From the NCBI RefSeq assembly GCF_009903625.1, contig NZ_CP047569.1:2706501-2770500 (forward strand): a stretch of DNA of 64,000 bases, written 5' to 3'. Source of the DNA: Microbulbifer sp. ALW1. GTDB lineage: Bacteria > Pseudomonadota > Gammaproteobacteria > Pseudomonadales > Cellvibrionaceae. The notes below the pieces were generated by a model that ran no database searches, was not told the DNA's origin, and saw only the letters and a list, made by a program, of their open reading frames with translations. Made by a program: the position numbers and the translations under genes. Below, one piece after another: positions 25,239-33,563 of this stretch; positions within the stretch are counted from its first letter, which is position 1; each line of letters opens with the position of its first letter.

Positions 25239-26045
25239 TTAGCCGACTACCCGCTGCATCTGCTGTTCGCCCATACGGATAGAAAGCATTTCCTTGACCC
25301 CGTCTAGACCAAACACCTGCTCGGCGAGCTTGTTCATCGGGTCTCGCTCATAACAAAGGCGCCGCAGGGTGTGATCGGTCTTGCGCAGTTGGTCGCGATC
25401 CTCGTGGGGAACACACTGCGCATTGTCGTACCAGCCCAGCCAGTGCTCTAGCATACGCTCGGCGTAATCTTCAAGAATCGATATATTCTCGTCATTCAAA
25501 TCTGCCGTGAGGCTCTGGGTAGACGGATTGACCAGGGTGCGCATGTAGGGTCCATGGCTTACGGACCACTGAAAGTTTGGGTTGCCGCGCAGGGCGAGGT
25601 ATTCGTCATTAATGGGTGCGTAGTAGCGGTCGAGGTAGTCCATATCCAGCATCAGATTCCGGCGGGGCATAAAGTCGAAATAGAAAAACAGCTTAGGGAT
25701 AGTGCCGAAGACCATCACAAAGTGCGGTACATCCGTCTCCTGTCCGAGATACGCGGTTGCATTCATATCCAGGATGCTGGCCTTGCGGTTGCCGAGCCAG
25801 GAGTTCACCAGCCACTCGCAATCGCCGCCGCTCCACGCCTGAAACGAACCCTCGAAACCACCGTTTGGCGATTGATAGTATTCGCGGTCGATACAGTTGG
25901 GCTCCAGCGAAAGATTGTCAAAGCGGCTGGCAATGTTCCCTTTAACTCGAGTGAGGATTTCCCAGCAGCGCTCCCAGGCGCGACTAACGTCCACATTGGG
26001 GTTTTCCGCAAGAAACTGATCGATGGTTTTCGTATCTGCGTGCAT
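25239..26045 (-). CDS. RCCR/FDBR-superfamily tetrapyrrole reductase-like protein 3
   Basis: 268 aa and the clearest RCCR relative of the four. SILDMNATAYLGQETDVPHF, then FYFDFMPRRNLMLDMDYLD, then GPYMRTLVNPSTQSL follow the same order and spacing as the plant RCCR strands (LNITSLSAYLNAST..PNF, LVLILDLPHRKDLVLYPDYL, SLYIRTVISPT). It ends with RKTDHTLRRL and DPMNKLAEQVFGLD, like bilin reductases. Plant RCCR reduces red chlorophyll catabolite with ferredoxin. It is last in an operon behind a NYC1/NOL-like SDR, which strengthens the chlorophyll-catabolism reading. The bacterial substrate is untested. Confidence 0.7.
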   Translation of the reverse strand: MHADTKTIDQFLAENPNVDVSRAWERCWEILTRVKGNIASRFDNLSLEPNCIDREYYQSPNGGFEGSFQAWSGGDCEWLVNSWLGNRKASILDMNATAYLGQETDVPHFVMVFGTIPKLFFYFDFMPRRNLMLDMDYLDRYYAPINDEYLALRGNPNFQWSVSHGPYMRTLVNPSTQSLTADLNDENISILEDYAERMLEHWLGWYDNAQCVPHEDRDQLRKTDHTLRRLCYERDPMNKLAEQVFGLDGVKEMLSIRMGEQQMQRVVG

Positions 26046-26082
26046 AGGGTTTTATCCTGGTGGGGTGTCCTGAGCGTTATTC

Positions 26083-26892
26083 TTAGAGGCCGTGTTGCAG
26101 AAACTGGTCCGGGCGTTTTCGGAAGAGACCAGCGAGCATGCGACCGGCAATCTTGCCCCCATTTAGCCAGGCAATTTTTTGTCCGCTCTTTTGCGTATCG
26201 AGTATGCGCTGTACAAGGAATGGGGCCACGGTATCAACCTGGTCAACCAGGTTGTTCATAAATTTTCGCGAGCGGGCGAAAGTTTCCGGGTTCTCTCTCG
26301 CTTCGCGCACGATCGCTTCAGTTACCACCATGCCCGGTCGGATTTTCCCTACAATGATGCCAGATGCCTGCAGTTCCTTTGCCAGCGCGTTGGTAAAGTA
26401 ATCCAGGCCGCGCTTGGTGGTGCCGTAGATGCCCATCCCTGGGAAGTATTCACCGTCGCTCCCGCCGCCGAGCATGTTGAAGATTTTCCCAGATCCCTGA
26501 TCCTGCATACCTCGAGCGGCCGTTCTGCATCCGTTAATTGTGCCGCGCAAATTGATATCCAGCATCCGCTGAATTTCGTTCGCGGGAATATCCAAAATGC
26601 TCCATCCTGTGCGCGCCAACCCAGCATTATTCACCCAGATATCGACACGGGAGAAGGCGCTACTTGCAAGCTCCCACAGCGCTTGAACCTGATCTTCGCT
26701 TGTGGTGTTGCAGGTAAAAAATCGTGCTTGGTCTAGTAGCTGCGGGCTCTGCTCGCTGAGTTTCGCCCTGGCATTTTCTGTGGAGTCCTCACTGCTTCCA
26801 CAGAAAACCACCTGGTGGCCGGATTCAAGAAATGCCTTGCCCAATCCAAAGCCAATGCCCTTGCTACTGCCAGTGATTACCACCGTCGCCAT
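26083..26892 (-). CDS. SDR resembling chlorophyll b reductase (NYC1/NOL type)
   Basis: 269 aa short-chain dehydrogenase. VITGSSKGIGFGLG binds NADP(H), VDIWVNNAG is the central motif, Ser145 and Tyr156-x3-Lys160 are the catalytic residues. KIFNMLGGGSDG, YGTTKRGLDYFTNALAKEL and IRPGMVVTE are close to the NYC1/NOL pattern (HIFNIDGAGSDG, YGATKRSVVHLTKSLQAEL, LSPGMVTTD). NYC1/NOL reduce the formyl group of chlorophyll b. Start 26892 has CAGG upstream; only 37 bp separate it from the RCCR-like gene. A generic SDR acting on another aldehyde or ketone remains possible. Confidence 0.75.
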   Translation of the reverse strand: MATVVITGSSKGIGFGLGKAFLESGHQVVFCGSSEDSTENARAKLSEQSPQLLDQARFFTCNTTSEDQVQALWELASSAFSRVDIWVNNAGLARTGWSILDIPANEIQRMLDINLRGTINGCRTAARGMQDQGSGKIFNMLGGGSDGEYFPGMGIYGTTKRGLDYFTNALAKELQASGIIVGKIRPGMVVTEAIVREARENPETFARSRKFMNNLVDQVDTVAPFLVQRILDTQKSGQKIAWLNGGKIAGRMLAGLFRKRPDQFLQHGL

Positions 26893-26913
26893 AGTAATAC
26901 CTGTATTTGTTTG

Positions 26914-27777
26914 CTACGTCAGAGCTGGTTGGATGAGTGCCAGATTTGGATCTGGATGCTGTACGCGGTATCCAGTCCCGTAGAGTTTTGCCGCCGAAAT
27001 CTTGCGTTGCGGTGCCTTGATGCTGTTCATGTATTCCAGCGGCGCCAGGCCTTCATTGTAACAAATCGCGTCAAAAACCTGTTTGTTGGTTGCTGGTATT
27101 CTCGCGTTATCACAGACGTTGTAAATTCCTTTGAGACCATTGGTAATCGAGTGATACACCGCGTTTACCACGTCTTCAAAGTGAATCGCGTAGAGCAGGG
27201 CATCTGCACCAAATAATGTCTTTCCACCAAAATAAGAGTGCGCCATTTTTACCCGCTCGGGGAAACTCATATCCCCGGGCGCACCATACATGTCCGGAAA
27301 GCGCAACACACAGCCATCATTGCCCTTTAACACTTCTTGTTCGGCACTCTGGTAATAAAGTGAGGAGGGCTCTTCGTGGTTGGCGGTCGGTGTTTCCTCA
27401 TCGATTGGCGTAGTGCCGGCGCCGCCATCGCCATAAACAGAAAACGAGGAGAGGAATAGGGTCGCTACGCCGGTACTGGCGGCGTTTTGACAGCTCTCAA
27501 CCAGCACTTCCCGATAGTGCGCGTGGCGTTCTTCCACGGTGCGCGTGTTTTTTACGTTGGGTGCGACCGTTGCTACTACCTGATCACAGCCCTGGGCAGC
27601 TGCAGCGACCTTTTCCCGCTCACTGCCGCGTAATACATGGACCTCATCCACCAGGGCACTCAAGTCCGGTACTTTTTCCGGGGTGGTGGTCGTGCCGACC
27701 ACCGTGTGGCCTTCGCTTTTCAATCGTTGGGCCAGAGCTTTGCCTACGTGGCCCATACCCAGAATCAGAATTTTCAT
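26914..27777 (-). CDS. NAD(P)-binding epimerase/dehydratase-like protein
   Basis: 287 aa. ATG 27777 with AAAGGGGATGG is chosen over the longer frame. MKILILGMGHVGKALAQRL is a Rossmann start of the atypical SDR kind (GxGxxG), followed by LFLSSFSVYGDGG and the YYQSAEQ helix where the catalytic Tyr would lie, then LRFPDMYGAPGD. Resembles YeeZ/NAD-dependent epimerases of unclear substrate. First gene of the three-gene operon that includes the NYC1-like SDR and RCCR-like protein 3, downstream of a perfect Fnr-type box. Confidence 0.8.
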   Translation of the reverse strand: MKILILGMGHVGKALAQRLKSEGHTVVGTTTTPEKVPDLSALVDEVHVLRGSEREKVAAAAQGCDQVVATVAPNVKNTRTVEERHAHYREVLVESCQNAASTGVATLFLSSFSVYGDGGAGTTPIDEETPTANHEEPSSLYYQSAEQEVLKGNDGCVLRFPDMYGAPGDMSFPERVKMAHSYFGGKTLFGADALLYAIHFEDVVNAVYHSITNGLKGIYNVCDNARIPATNKQVFDAICYNEGLAPLEYMNSIKAPQRKISAAKLYGTGYRVQHPDPNLALIQPALT

Positions 27778-27861
27778 ATTCCATCCCCTTTCAGGGTTTC
27801 GTGGTCGTTTTAGTAGGCCCATCGACTGCTATGAGCGGCGGTTGAACGGTTGCAGAGTTAG

Positions 27862-27903
27862 AAATTAGGTAATCACCGTGGCTCGCACATTGATCAATAT
27901 CAA
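27862..27903 (-). promoter_or_regulatory. Perfect Fnr/Anr box and class II promoter
   Basis: TTGAT-CAAT-ATCAA at 27890-27903 matches all ten fixed bases. On the minus strand TAATTT (complement of 27862-27867) is the -10, start near 27855, centre about -41.5. It drives the epimerase - SDR - RCCR-like operon. Confidence 0.7.
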
Positions 27904-27927
27904 AAAGGCGGGCAGGGCTGCACCGGC

Positions 27928-28905
27928 TCACGCCGGCGCTACCTCAGGCGCTATGTCCCTTGCGTAGGCCTCCCAGGTGCCAATCGGGTGGCCGTCGTCC
28001 CAGTCCGTGCAGGGCTCCAGGTAGTCGGGGTGATGCTTTTCGGTAAAGTCGAGTACCTTGCGCGGAATATCGTCGAGGCCGCTGTTAGATTTGTGCGAAT
28101 TCATTCGCCCGAACAATACACCTTCAATGCCACTCTGGCCCATGCGCATCCAGGGCCACCAGGGAGAGATGCGCGAAAAACCGCAGCTGAAGCTGGCCGA
28201 GGGCGCATCGCGATCCTCGATTTCGGCAAGTGGTGTCGAGAAGGTGAAGTGCTCGGATGGATTGATGTAAGGGCCGGTACTTGCCAAAGGCCAGCGATCG
28301 GCCGCTACCGGGTTGCGGTAGCGATGGGTGTAATCCCATTCCAGGGTGAGATTCTGCGCGTAGCGCTGCCATGGCAGAATAAATGGATAGCTACCATCCG
28401 GGCTTTTAATCGCGGTGGCCTCGTTCATAAGCGTCGGTGCATCATCGACTTCACCCATGGCGAAGCTCGGCATGGTGGGGGTCAATTCGCCGCGAATCCG
28501 GTCATTGAGGAAGTTGTACACCTCAACCCGCTGGTTTGTGTAGGGATTCACCCAATCCCTGAGAATGTTGCCAGTGGCGGGCTCGTAAAAATAGCCGGTT
28601 TCCTTTCCCCGTAAGCGGACATTCCCGCTGCTCAACTGTTTCGCCTGGAATTGGCCAAACCCACAGTATCCGAACAGGGGGCGTGCCCGCGCATTGCCCA
28701 CGACACCAAACATGATCCCGTGGAAGGCCGAAAACACTGGCTGGCTGTCGTAGGTCGCCCAGAGCTTGCCAAACGCGTAGAGGTTGTCTTTTGGGGTTGA
28801 GAAATCGAGTGGGCGGGTGGATGGGTTTGACTCGTTTGCTCCGGCAAATTGATATTTGTCATTTGTGGCAAGCAAGCGTCGCAATAGATTCGGAATGTAG
28901 CTCAT
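27928..28905 (-). CDS. DUF1838 family protein
   Basis: 325 aa without signal peptide. Recognised by the family-like segments SEHFTFSTPLAEIEDRDAP, SRISPWWPWMRMGQS, GVLFGRMNSHK and LDFTEKHHPDYLEP. DUF1838 proteins have no established reaction. The gene is divergent from TonB receptor 2, and their shared gap carries the composite TetR-type operator, so it is probably co-regulated with uptake. An enzyme on the imported compound is a guess. Confidence 0.75.
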   Translation of the reverse strand: MSYIPNLLRRLLATNDKYQFAGANESNPSTRPLDFSTPKDNLYAFGKLWATYDSQPVFSAFHGIMFGVVGNARARPLFGYCGFGQFQAKQLSSGNVRLRGKETGYFYEPATGNILRDWVNPYTNQRVEVYNFLNDRIRGELTPTMPSFAMGEVDDAPTLMNEATAIKSPDGSYPFILPWQRYAQNLTLEWDYTHRYRNPVAADRWPLASTGPYINPSEHFTFSTPLAEIEDRDAPSASFSCGFSRISPWWPWMRMGQSGIEGVLFGRMNSHKSNSGLDDIPRKVLDFTEKHHPDYLEPCTDWDDGHPIGTWEAYARDIAPEVAPA

Positions 28906-28986
28906 CAGAAAAAGCCCTCCTGCTGGGGTTGCGGTAGAGAAAGTTACCTCGCCAAAACTGCCCGGCAGGAAGAGTATTGAACTGAT

Positions 28987-29025
28987 GAGACTTTTAAGTC
29001 AACAATTGTGAATCAAAAGTCACAT
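28987..29025. promoter_or_regulatory. Composite TetR-type operator, copy 1
   Basis: A 39-bp element with outer parts GACTTTTAAGTCAAC and AAAAGTCACAT. Aligned without gaps, 29 of 39 bases equal the element at 33434-33472 next to the tetR gene. It lies between the DUF1838 and TonB receptor 2 genes; a TTGACT on the minus strand overlaps it and may be the DUF1838 -35. The remainder of the 275-bp gap shows nothing clear. Confidence 0.6.
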
Positions 29026-29180
29026 AGTGTGCCCCGACCTTAACTGAAGGCACAGAGCAGGGTGATGTTGGGAGGTTGTCCGATCGAATTGAACCGTTAA
29101 AGGCGATGCAGTAAGCCGCAGTATGACTTTTCGCCCCGTAGTATTTCAGTCGTTGTAAATTCAACAGAGGGAGCTAGGGG

Positions 29181-31793
29181 ATGTATAAATATAATAAACA
29201 TGTATTGGCGGCCGCGATTGCGCTTGCCAGCACACCAATTGTGACAAGTGCACAAGAGGCAGGTGAAGCTGCTGAGACCATGGAGGAGGTAGTTGTTACC
29301 GCCCGTGGCCGCAACGAAAGTCTGCAGAAAGTACCCATCTCAATTTCTCCGGTTACCGGGGAGCAAATTAAGCAGCGAGCCTATACCGGGCTTGACGATA
29401 TTGCCGCTGCCACCTCCGGTTTTACCTACGAAGGTTTTTCTACCAGCGGCACAAATGGCAACGCCGTAGTGCGCGGTATGGCTCAGACCTTTACTACCGC
29501 ACGCACACAGAACGTCGCTTTTTTCCTGAACGGAATCCATCTGCAGCGCCAGAGCATGATGAACTTTGGCCTGGTTGATATGGAGCGCGTGGAAGTGGTC
29601 AAGGGGCCGCAGAGCGCCATGTACGGGCGCAATGCCTTTGCGGGCGCGGTCAACTACATCACCAGCCCGGCTACCGAGACTTTTGAGGCGAACGTGGAGG
29701 CCACCCTTGGCGACAACGAGCGGCAGGATGTGAAAGTCCGGGTCAGCGGCCCCATTGTTGGGGATGTGCTACTTGGCAAGCTGAATATCGCCCGGTCCGA
29801 GTACGATGGCCACACTAAGAACGACCATCCCTTTGCCGACGTGGATGTTCCCGGCCCCGGTACCACCGGCAATATCGGTGGGTGGGACGATCAGACCGTC
29901 TCCGTAACGCTGGAACTTCGCCCCAGTGAGCAGTTGAACTTCAAGCTTGATTACTACAACGCAGAGATCGAGCGCGAGCCGCAGCCCTACTATGCCTTCA
30001 CAGGGGTAAACAACGTCGCCTGGGGCTTTACCACTTACAGTGATATGAACTGTAATTCCGTAACTCGCATGACCAGCTTTGGCGCACCCATTACCGGCAA
30101 TAGCTGGTGGTGCGGTGAAGTGCCGGCGATGCCCTCCAGTGCGCCGGACAATTTTGCACCGCCACAGTCGGGAATCCCGGATGATACTGGGCACAATGCC
30201 ATTACCATTGATCCACGCTCCATCGGTGCGGTCGCGGATACCCAGGTTGTCAGCTTCAAGACCAGTTTCAAATTCAATGAAAACCTGAGCCTCGATTATC
30301 TGTTCGGTATGACCAGCAGCGATTCCCGCACCAACGGTGGCTCCGCCGATCGCGATCCGCTTTCCGGAGTAACCAACCTATGGGGAATTGACGTTATTAA
30401 TCCACCATTTGGATCCCCGATATTCGTTCCAACGGTAGCCTACACCAACAGTTTCAGTGGACGCCCGCTTTCCGAACTGGAGAGCGACTCCCACGAGCTG
30501 CGCCTCAGCTACTCTGGCAATAGCTGGGAAGGCTCGGCCGGGATTTTTTACAGCAATATCGATGACGAAAGTCATGAAATTACGCTGTATATGCCACTGT
30601 GTGCACCAGTCAATCCCGGTGAAGACTACGGCATCTCGGCTGAGGAAGCCTGCCGCTTACCCGCGGACGGCAGCGTGCCTTCTCCGCTGGCTGACGCAAC
30701 AGACTCGACCGCACAAATGTTAGCGGCGTGGCACGGCAGTCAGGCTAAGCATACGCAGTTTGATGACTCCATTGCAGCGATATTTGCCGAGCTCGCCTAC
30801 AGCGTGAGTGATGACCTTACCTTGCGCGGGGAGATGCGCTACACCGAAGAAGACAAGTCGATTGTGCGGCTTACCGACGGCTTTGGTATTGCGCCTGGCG
30901 GTTTCGCCCCATCAGGAATTGTTGTGCCGGAAGACCAGGAAAACTTTTACTACTTTACACCACGTCTGACGGCGGAGTATCGCCTAAACAACGACCAGTT
31001 CCTGTACGCGTCCGCAGCCATGGGCGTCAAGTCTGGTGGCTTTAATAACACTTCGGATCAGGCACACCTCACCTACGACGAGGAGCAAAACTGGACCTAC
31101 GAAGTGGGCAGCAAGAACTGGTTTATGGACGGCGCCCTGCAGCTTAACGCCGCCCTCTACTTGATCGATTGGGAGGATGTGCAGGGTTCCCAGGCGCCCA
31201 TCTCTGGCGGGTTAGGAGACACCCTGCTTGTCGCAAATATCGGGGATGCGGAATCCCTTGGATTTGAAGTCGATGGACGCTTGCTGGTGGGCGACAACTG
31301 GAGTACCGACTTCGCGGTTTCATGGTCGGACCCCACCTACGATGAAGGGGTTACCTATGAAGAAGCCAGCCTGTTCATCAACTACCAGTGCGAAACCCCG
31401 ATTATGGATTCGCCGCAAACTACAACCGTTTGTGGTAATTCGGATGTGGGGGGCAACCAGTTAGCGCGCACCAGCGAATGGCAGGGCTCTGTCGGGATCA
31501 ACTACCAGACCCAGGTATTCGGCAACTGGTCACTGCGCGCGCGACTGGATAGCAACTATCAGTCCGAGCAGTATGTAACGCCGCTGAATCTGGCAAACAC
31601 CGGTGATAGAACCATTACCAATGCCAATATCGCGCTGACAAACAATGACCACTGGCGCTTCAGTCTCTGGGGCAAGAATATTCTCGATGAAGAATATGTG
31701 GGCGGTGTGTTTGTGCTGAGTCAGTTCAGCAAGATGATTGTGGCTACCGGTACTGGCCCATCCTACGGTGCAACCGTGAGTTACGACTTCTAA
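29181..31793 (+). CDS. TonB-dependent outer-membrane receptor 2
   Basis: 870 aa. Signal peptide ending near VTSAQ, then MEEVVVTARGRNESLQKVPI, plug motifs DDIAAATSGFTYEG, VRGMAQTF and DMERVEVVKGPQSAMYGRNA, a long barrel and the aromatic C-terminus TVSYDF. Paralogous to receptor 1 (shared KGPQSA.YGR..F.GAVNY). AGAGGGAGCTAGGGG precedes ATG 29181. Its promoter region carries the TetR-type operator, so uptake by this receptor is probably switched on by the substrate. Confidence 0.92.
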   Translation: MYKYNKHVLAAAIALASTPIVTSAQEAGEAAETMEEVVVTARGRNESLQKVPISISPVTGEQIKQRAYTGLDDIAAATSGFTYEGFSTSGTNGNAVVRGMAQTFTTARTQNVAFFLNGIHLQRQSMMNFGLVDMERVEVVKGPQSAMYGRNAFAGAVNYITSPATETFEANVEATLGDNERQDVKVRVSGPIVGDVLLGKLNIARSEYDGHTKNDHPFADVDVPGPGTTGNIGGWDDQTVSVTLELRPSEQLNFKLDYYNAEIEREPQPYYAFTGVNNVAWGFTTYSDMNCNSVTRMTSFGAPITGNSWWCGEVPAMPSSAPDNFAPPQSGIPDDTGHNAITIDPRSIGAVADTQVVSFKTSFKFNENLSLDYLFGMTSSDSRTNGGSADRDPLSGVTNLWGIDVINPPFGSPIFVPTVAYTNSFSGRPLSELESDSHELRLSYSGNSWEGSAGIFYSNIDDESHEITLYMPLCAPVNPGEDYGISAEEACRLPADGSVPSPLADATDSTAQMLAAWHGSQAKHTQFDDSIAAIFAELAYSVSDDLTLRGEMRYTEEDKSIVRLTDGFGIAPGGFAPSGIVVPEDQENFYYFTPRLTAEYRLNNDQFLYASAAMGVKSGGFNNTSDQAHLTYDEEQNWTYEVGSKNWFMDGALQLNAALYLIDWEDVQGSQAPISGGLGDTLLVANIGDAESLGFEVDGRLLVGDNWSTDFAVSWSDPTYDEGVTYEEASLFINYQCETPIMDSPQTTTVCGNSDVGGNQLARTSEWQGSVGINYQTQVFGNWSLRARLDSNYQSEQYVTPLNLANTGDRTITNANIALTNNDHWRFSLWGKNILDEEYVGGVFVLSQFSKMIVATGTGPSYGATVSYDF

Positions 31794-31826
31794 AAAGGAT
31801 CGTAAGGATTTGTACTTCCTGTTCAT

Positions 31827-31875
31827 GGCCGGTGGAGTGCACTTAGCCTGTGCGCACTTCCTACCGGTCTTTTTT
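31827..31875 (+). terminator. Rho-independent terminator after TonB receptor 2
   Basis: A long imperfect hairpin (GGCCGGTGGAGTGCAC against GTGCGCACTTCCTACCGGTC) followed by six T. Confidence 0.65.
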
Positions 31876-31935
31876 CGCACCCGAAGCTATTAGGAATGTT
31901 CGGGAAACCACTTAAGGGATAGTAGGGTAGGGATT

Positions 31936-32625
31936 ATGGAGAACCCTGGTCAATCCGCAGCCGTAGCGGCAGACGAAGCTGCGGAAGAGCGCTGTCATCT
32001 GATCATCCTTGGCGCCTCCGGCCGAACCGGATTACATTTGGTACAGCTGGCGTTGGAGAAGGGGTATCGGGTAACTGCTTGTGCACGGCAGCCGCAAAAA
32101 ATTCCCTCGGAACATCCCAACCTCGTCAAGGTGGCCGTCGAAATCAATGACCCTGATTCATTGCAGCAGGTGATGAATAGGTCACGGGGAATTGTAGTTT
32201 CGACTCTGGGAATTTTTCACAAGTCTGAGGCCACACCGCTGGCTGATGCGACGCTCAATATATTGCTGGCAATGAAAACTGCTGGGTTGCGGCGTTTGGT
32301 GTTGATGTCTTCTCTAGGGGTGGGAGACAGCAAGGGGCAGGGGAATTGGGTCGTTGCCGCAGTAAGCCGAGTTATATTGCCCTATGTACTGAAGGACAAG
32401 GAGCGGCAAGAGCAGCGGGTGCGGGAGTCCGGTGTGGACTGGACTGTGCTGCGTCCACCACAGCTGCTTGATAGCAACCGATCAAGTCCTTATGTGCGCT
32501 GGTCTGGCGCGCAACCTAATCGTCGACTGAAATGGAAAATCACTACCAGGGATGCTGCGGATGCGTTGCTCACTCTGGTGCGCGAGCCTGACTCTATAGG
32601 GCGGGCCTACCAGATTTCATACTAA
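31936..32625 (+). CDS. NAD(P)-dependent reductase of the BLVRB-like atypical SDR family
   Basis: 229 aa. After a 20-residue acidic lead, LIILGASGRTGLHLVQLALEKGY binds NAD(P). ARQPQKIPSEHPNLV, NILLAMKTAGLRRLVLMSSLGV, QRVRESGVDWTVLRPPQL and ITTRDAADALL follow in the same order as in human biliverdin IX-beta reductase/flavin reductase. Many members are general NAD(P)H-binding proteins, so a bilin or flavin substrate is plausible but not proven. It stands alone downstream of TonB receptor 2 and converges on tetR. Confidence 0.72.
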   Translation: MENPGQSAAVAADEAAEERCHLIILGASGRTGLHLVQLALEKGYRVTACARQPQKIPSEHPNLVKVAVEINDPDSLQQVMNRSRGIVVSTLGIFHKSEATPLADATLNILLAMKTAGLRRLVLMSSLGVGDSKGQGNWVVAAVSRVILPYVLKDKERQEQRVRESGVDWTVLRPPQLLDSNRSSPYVRWSGAQPNRRLKWKITTRDAADALLTLVREPDSIGRAYQISY

Positions 32626-32634
32626 GTACGCATA

Positions 32635-33315
32635 TTAATTCCCGGGTAAAAATCGATCGATCACCTGGTCGATAGTAGCCTCGATACGCTGCCAGCTCTT
32701 GTCGCTGGTAAGGTCCATACCGAAGCAGTGTGGGCTGGTGACCGCACGCATGCACAGGTAGTTGGCCATGCAATAGAAAACAAAAGAGAGCGCGACGATA
32801 TCCTCTTGATTGCCCTGGTCGAGATCTTTAAAAATTTTTGTCAGCTCTCGCGCGATTTTATCGCTGGCATCTTCCAGGATAACGGTGACTTCCGTGGCCG
32901 CCATCAGCTCACTCGCCATGATCCGGGTAATCACCGGGCGGCTGCGCAGTGCCTGCACATAGTTGTGCTGTACGGAGCGAAACTGTTCCTTCAGGGAAAG
33001 CTGGGAAAAGGTATCTAGATTCCCACCCACCAGCTCCACAGCCGTTGGCCAGTTCGCGCTGCGGGACAGCCAGGCTTTGACCAGGCCGGGCAAGCCACCA
33101 AAGTAGCGGTAGATCAGTTCCTTGCCTACGCCAGCTTCCTCGACCACGTTGTTGACTCCGATACCGTCGGGGCCATCACGCACCAGCAATCGTTCGCAGG
33201 CATCCAGCAGTAATTGCTCTGTCTGCTCGCGATTGCGTCGGCCACTTGGCCTTTCTGCCGGGGTGCGGGACTCACTTTTGCGACGATGTTTTTTGATCGG
33301 GGTTTTTGTTGTCAT
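32635..33315 (-). CDS. TetR-family transcriptional regulator
   Basis: 226 aa. A basic N-terminal tail (KTPIKKHRRKSE) precedes the helix-turn-helix LLDACERLLVRDGPDGIGVNNVVEEAGVGKELIYRYFGG, given here in two joined parts of the usual TetR pattern. The ligand-binding helices are unlike any family I can name. It is divergent from the haem peroxidase gene, with a perfect 14-bp inverted repeat between them, the likely autoregulatory operator. A near copy of that operator lies by TonB receptor 2. Confidence 0.9.
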   Translation of the reverse strand: MTTKTPIKKHRRKSESRTPAERPSGRRNREQTEQLLLDACERLLVRDGPDGIGVNNVVEEAGVGKELIYRYFGGLPGLVKAWLSRSANWPTAVELVGGNLDTFSQLSLKEQFRSVQHNYVQALRSRPVITRIMASELMAATEVTVILEDASDKIARELTKIFKDLDQGNQEDIVALSFVFYCMANYLCMRAVTSPHCFGMDLTSDKSWQRIEATIDQVIDRFLPGN

Positions 33316-33365
33316 GTCGTTCCGCTCGATGGTGTGAAAAGGTGCACGCTTCAGGTCATCTTCTG

Positions 33366-33407
33366 ATTAGATGCCCAGTTTTACTGCAGCAAGTTGACAA
33401 ATCTCAA
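33366..33407 (-). promoter_or_regulatory. Fnr/FixK-type class II promoter of tetR
   Basis: TTGAC-AAAT-CTCAA at 33394-33407 (9 of 10 of TTGAY-N4-RTCAA). TCTAAT on the minus strand (complement of 33366-33371) is the -10. Start near 33359, centre about -41.5. Confidence 0.55.
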
Positions 33408-33433
33408 CTGTTTTATTCCTTTTTAACTCTAAG

Positions 33434-33472
33434 GTGACTTTGAAGTCAACTAAATGGACTTCAAAGTCACAT
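33434..33472. promoter_or_regulatory. Composite TetR-type operator, copy 2
   Basis: Perfect inverted repeat GTGACTTTGAAGTC (33434-33447), 9-bp spacer, GACTTCAAAGTCAC (33457-33470). Each arm extended is itself a near-palindrome TGACTT-NN-AAGTCA, so two TetR dimers could bind. It is placed to control both tetR and the peroxidase gene. Confidence 0.7.
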
Positions 33473-33563
33473 GGGTGATGTAGGCCGGTTGAGGGAGCCC
33501 CGCAGTGGTGGCTGGTTGTTTGGAGGGTAATTAGTAATGTTTTAATCCTGATTGGAGCTGATT

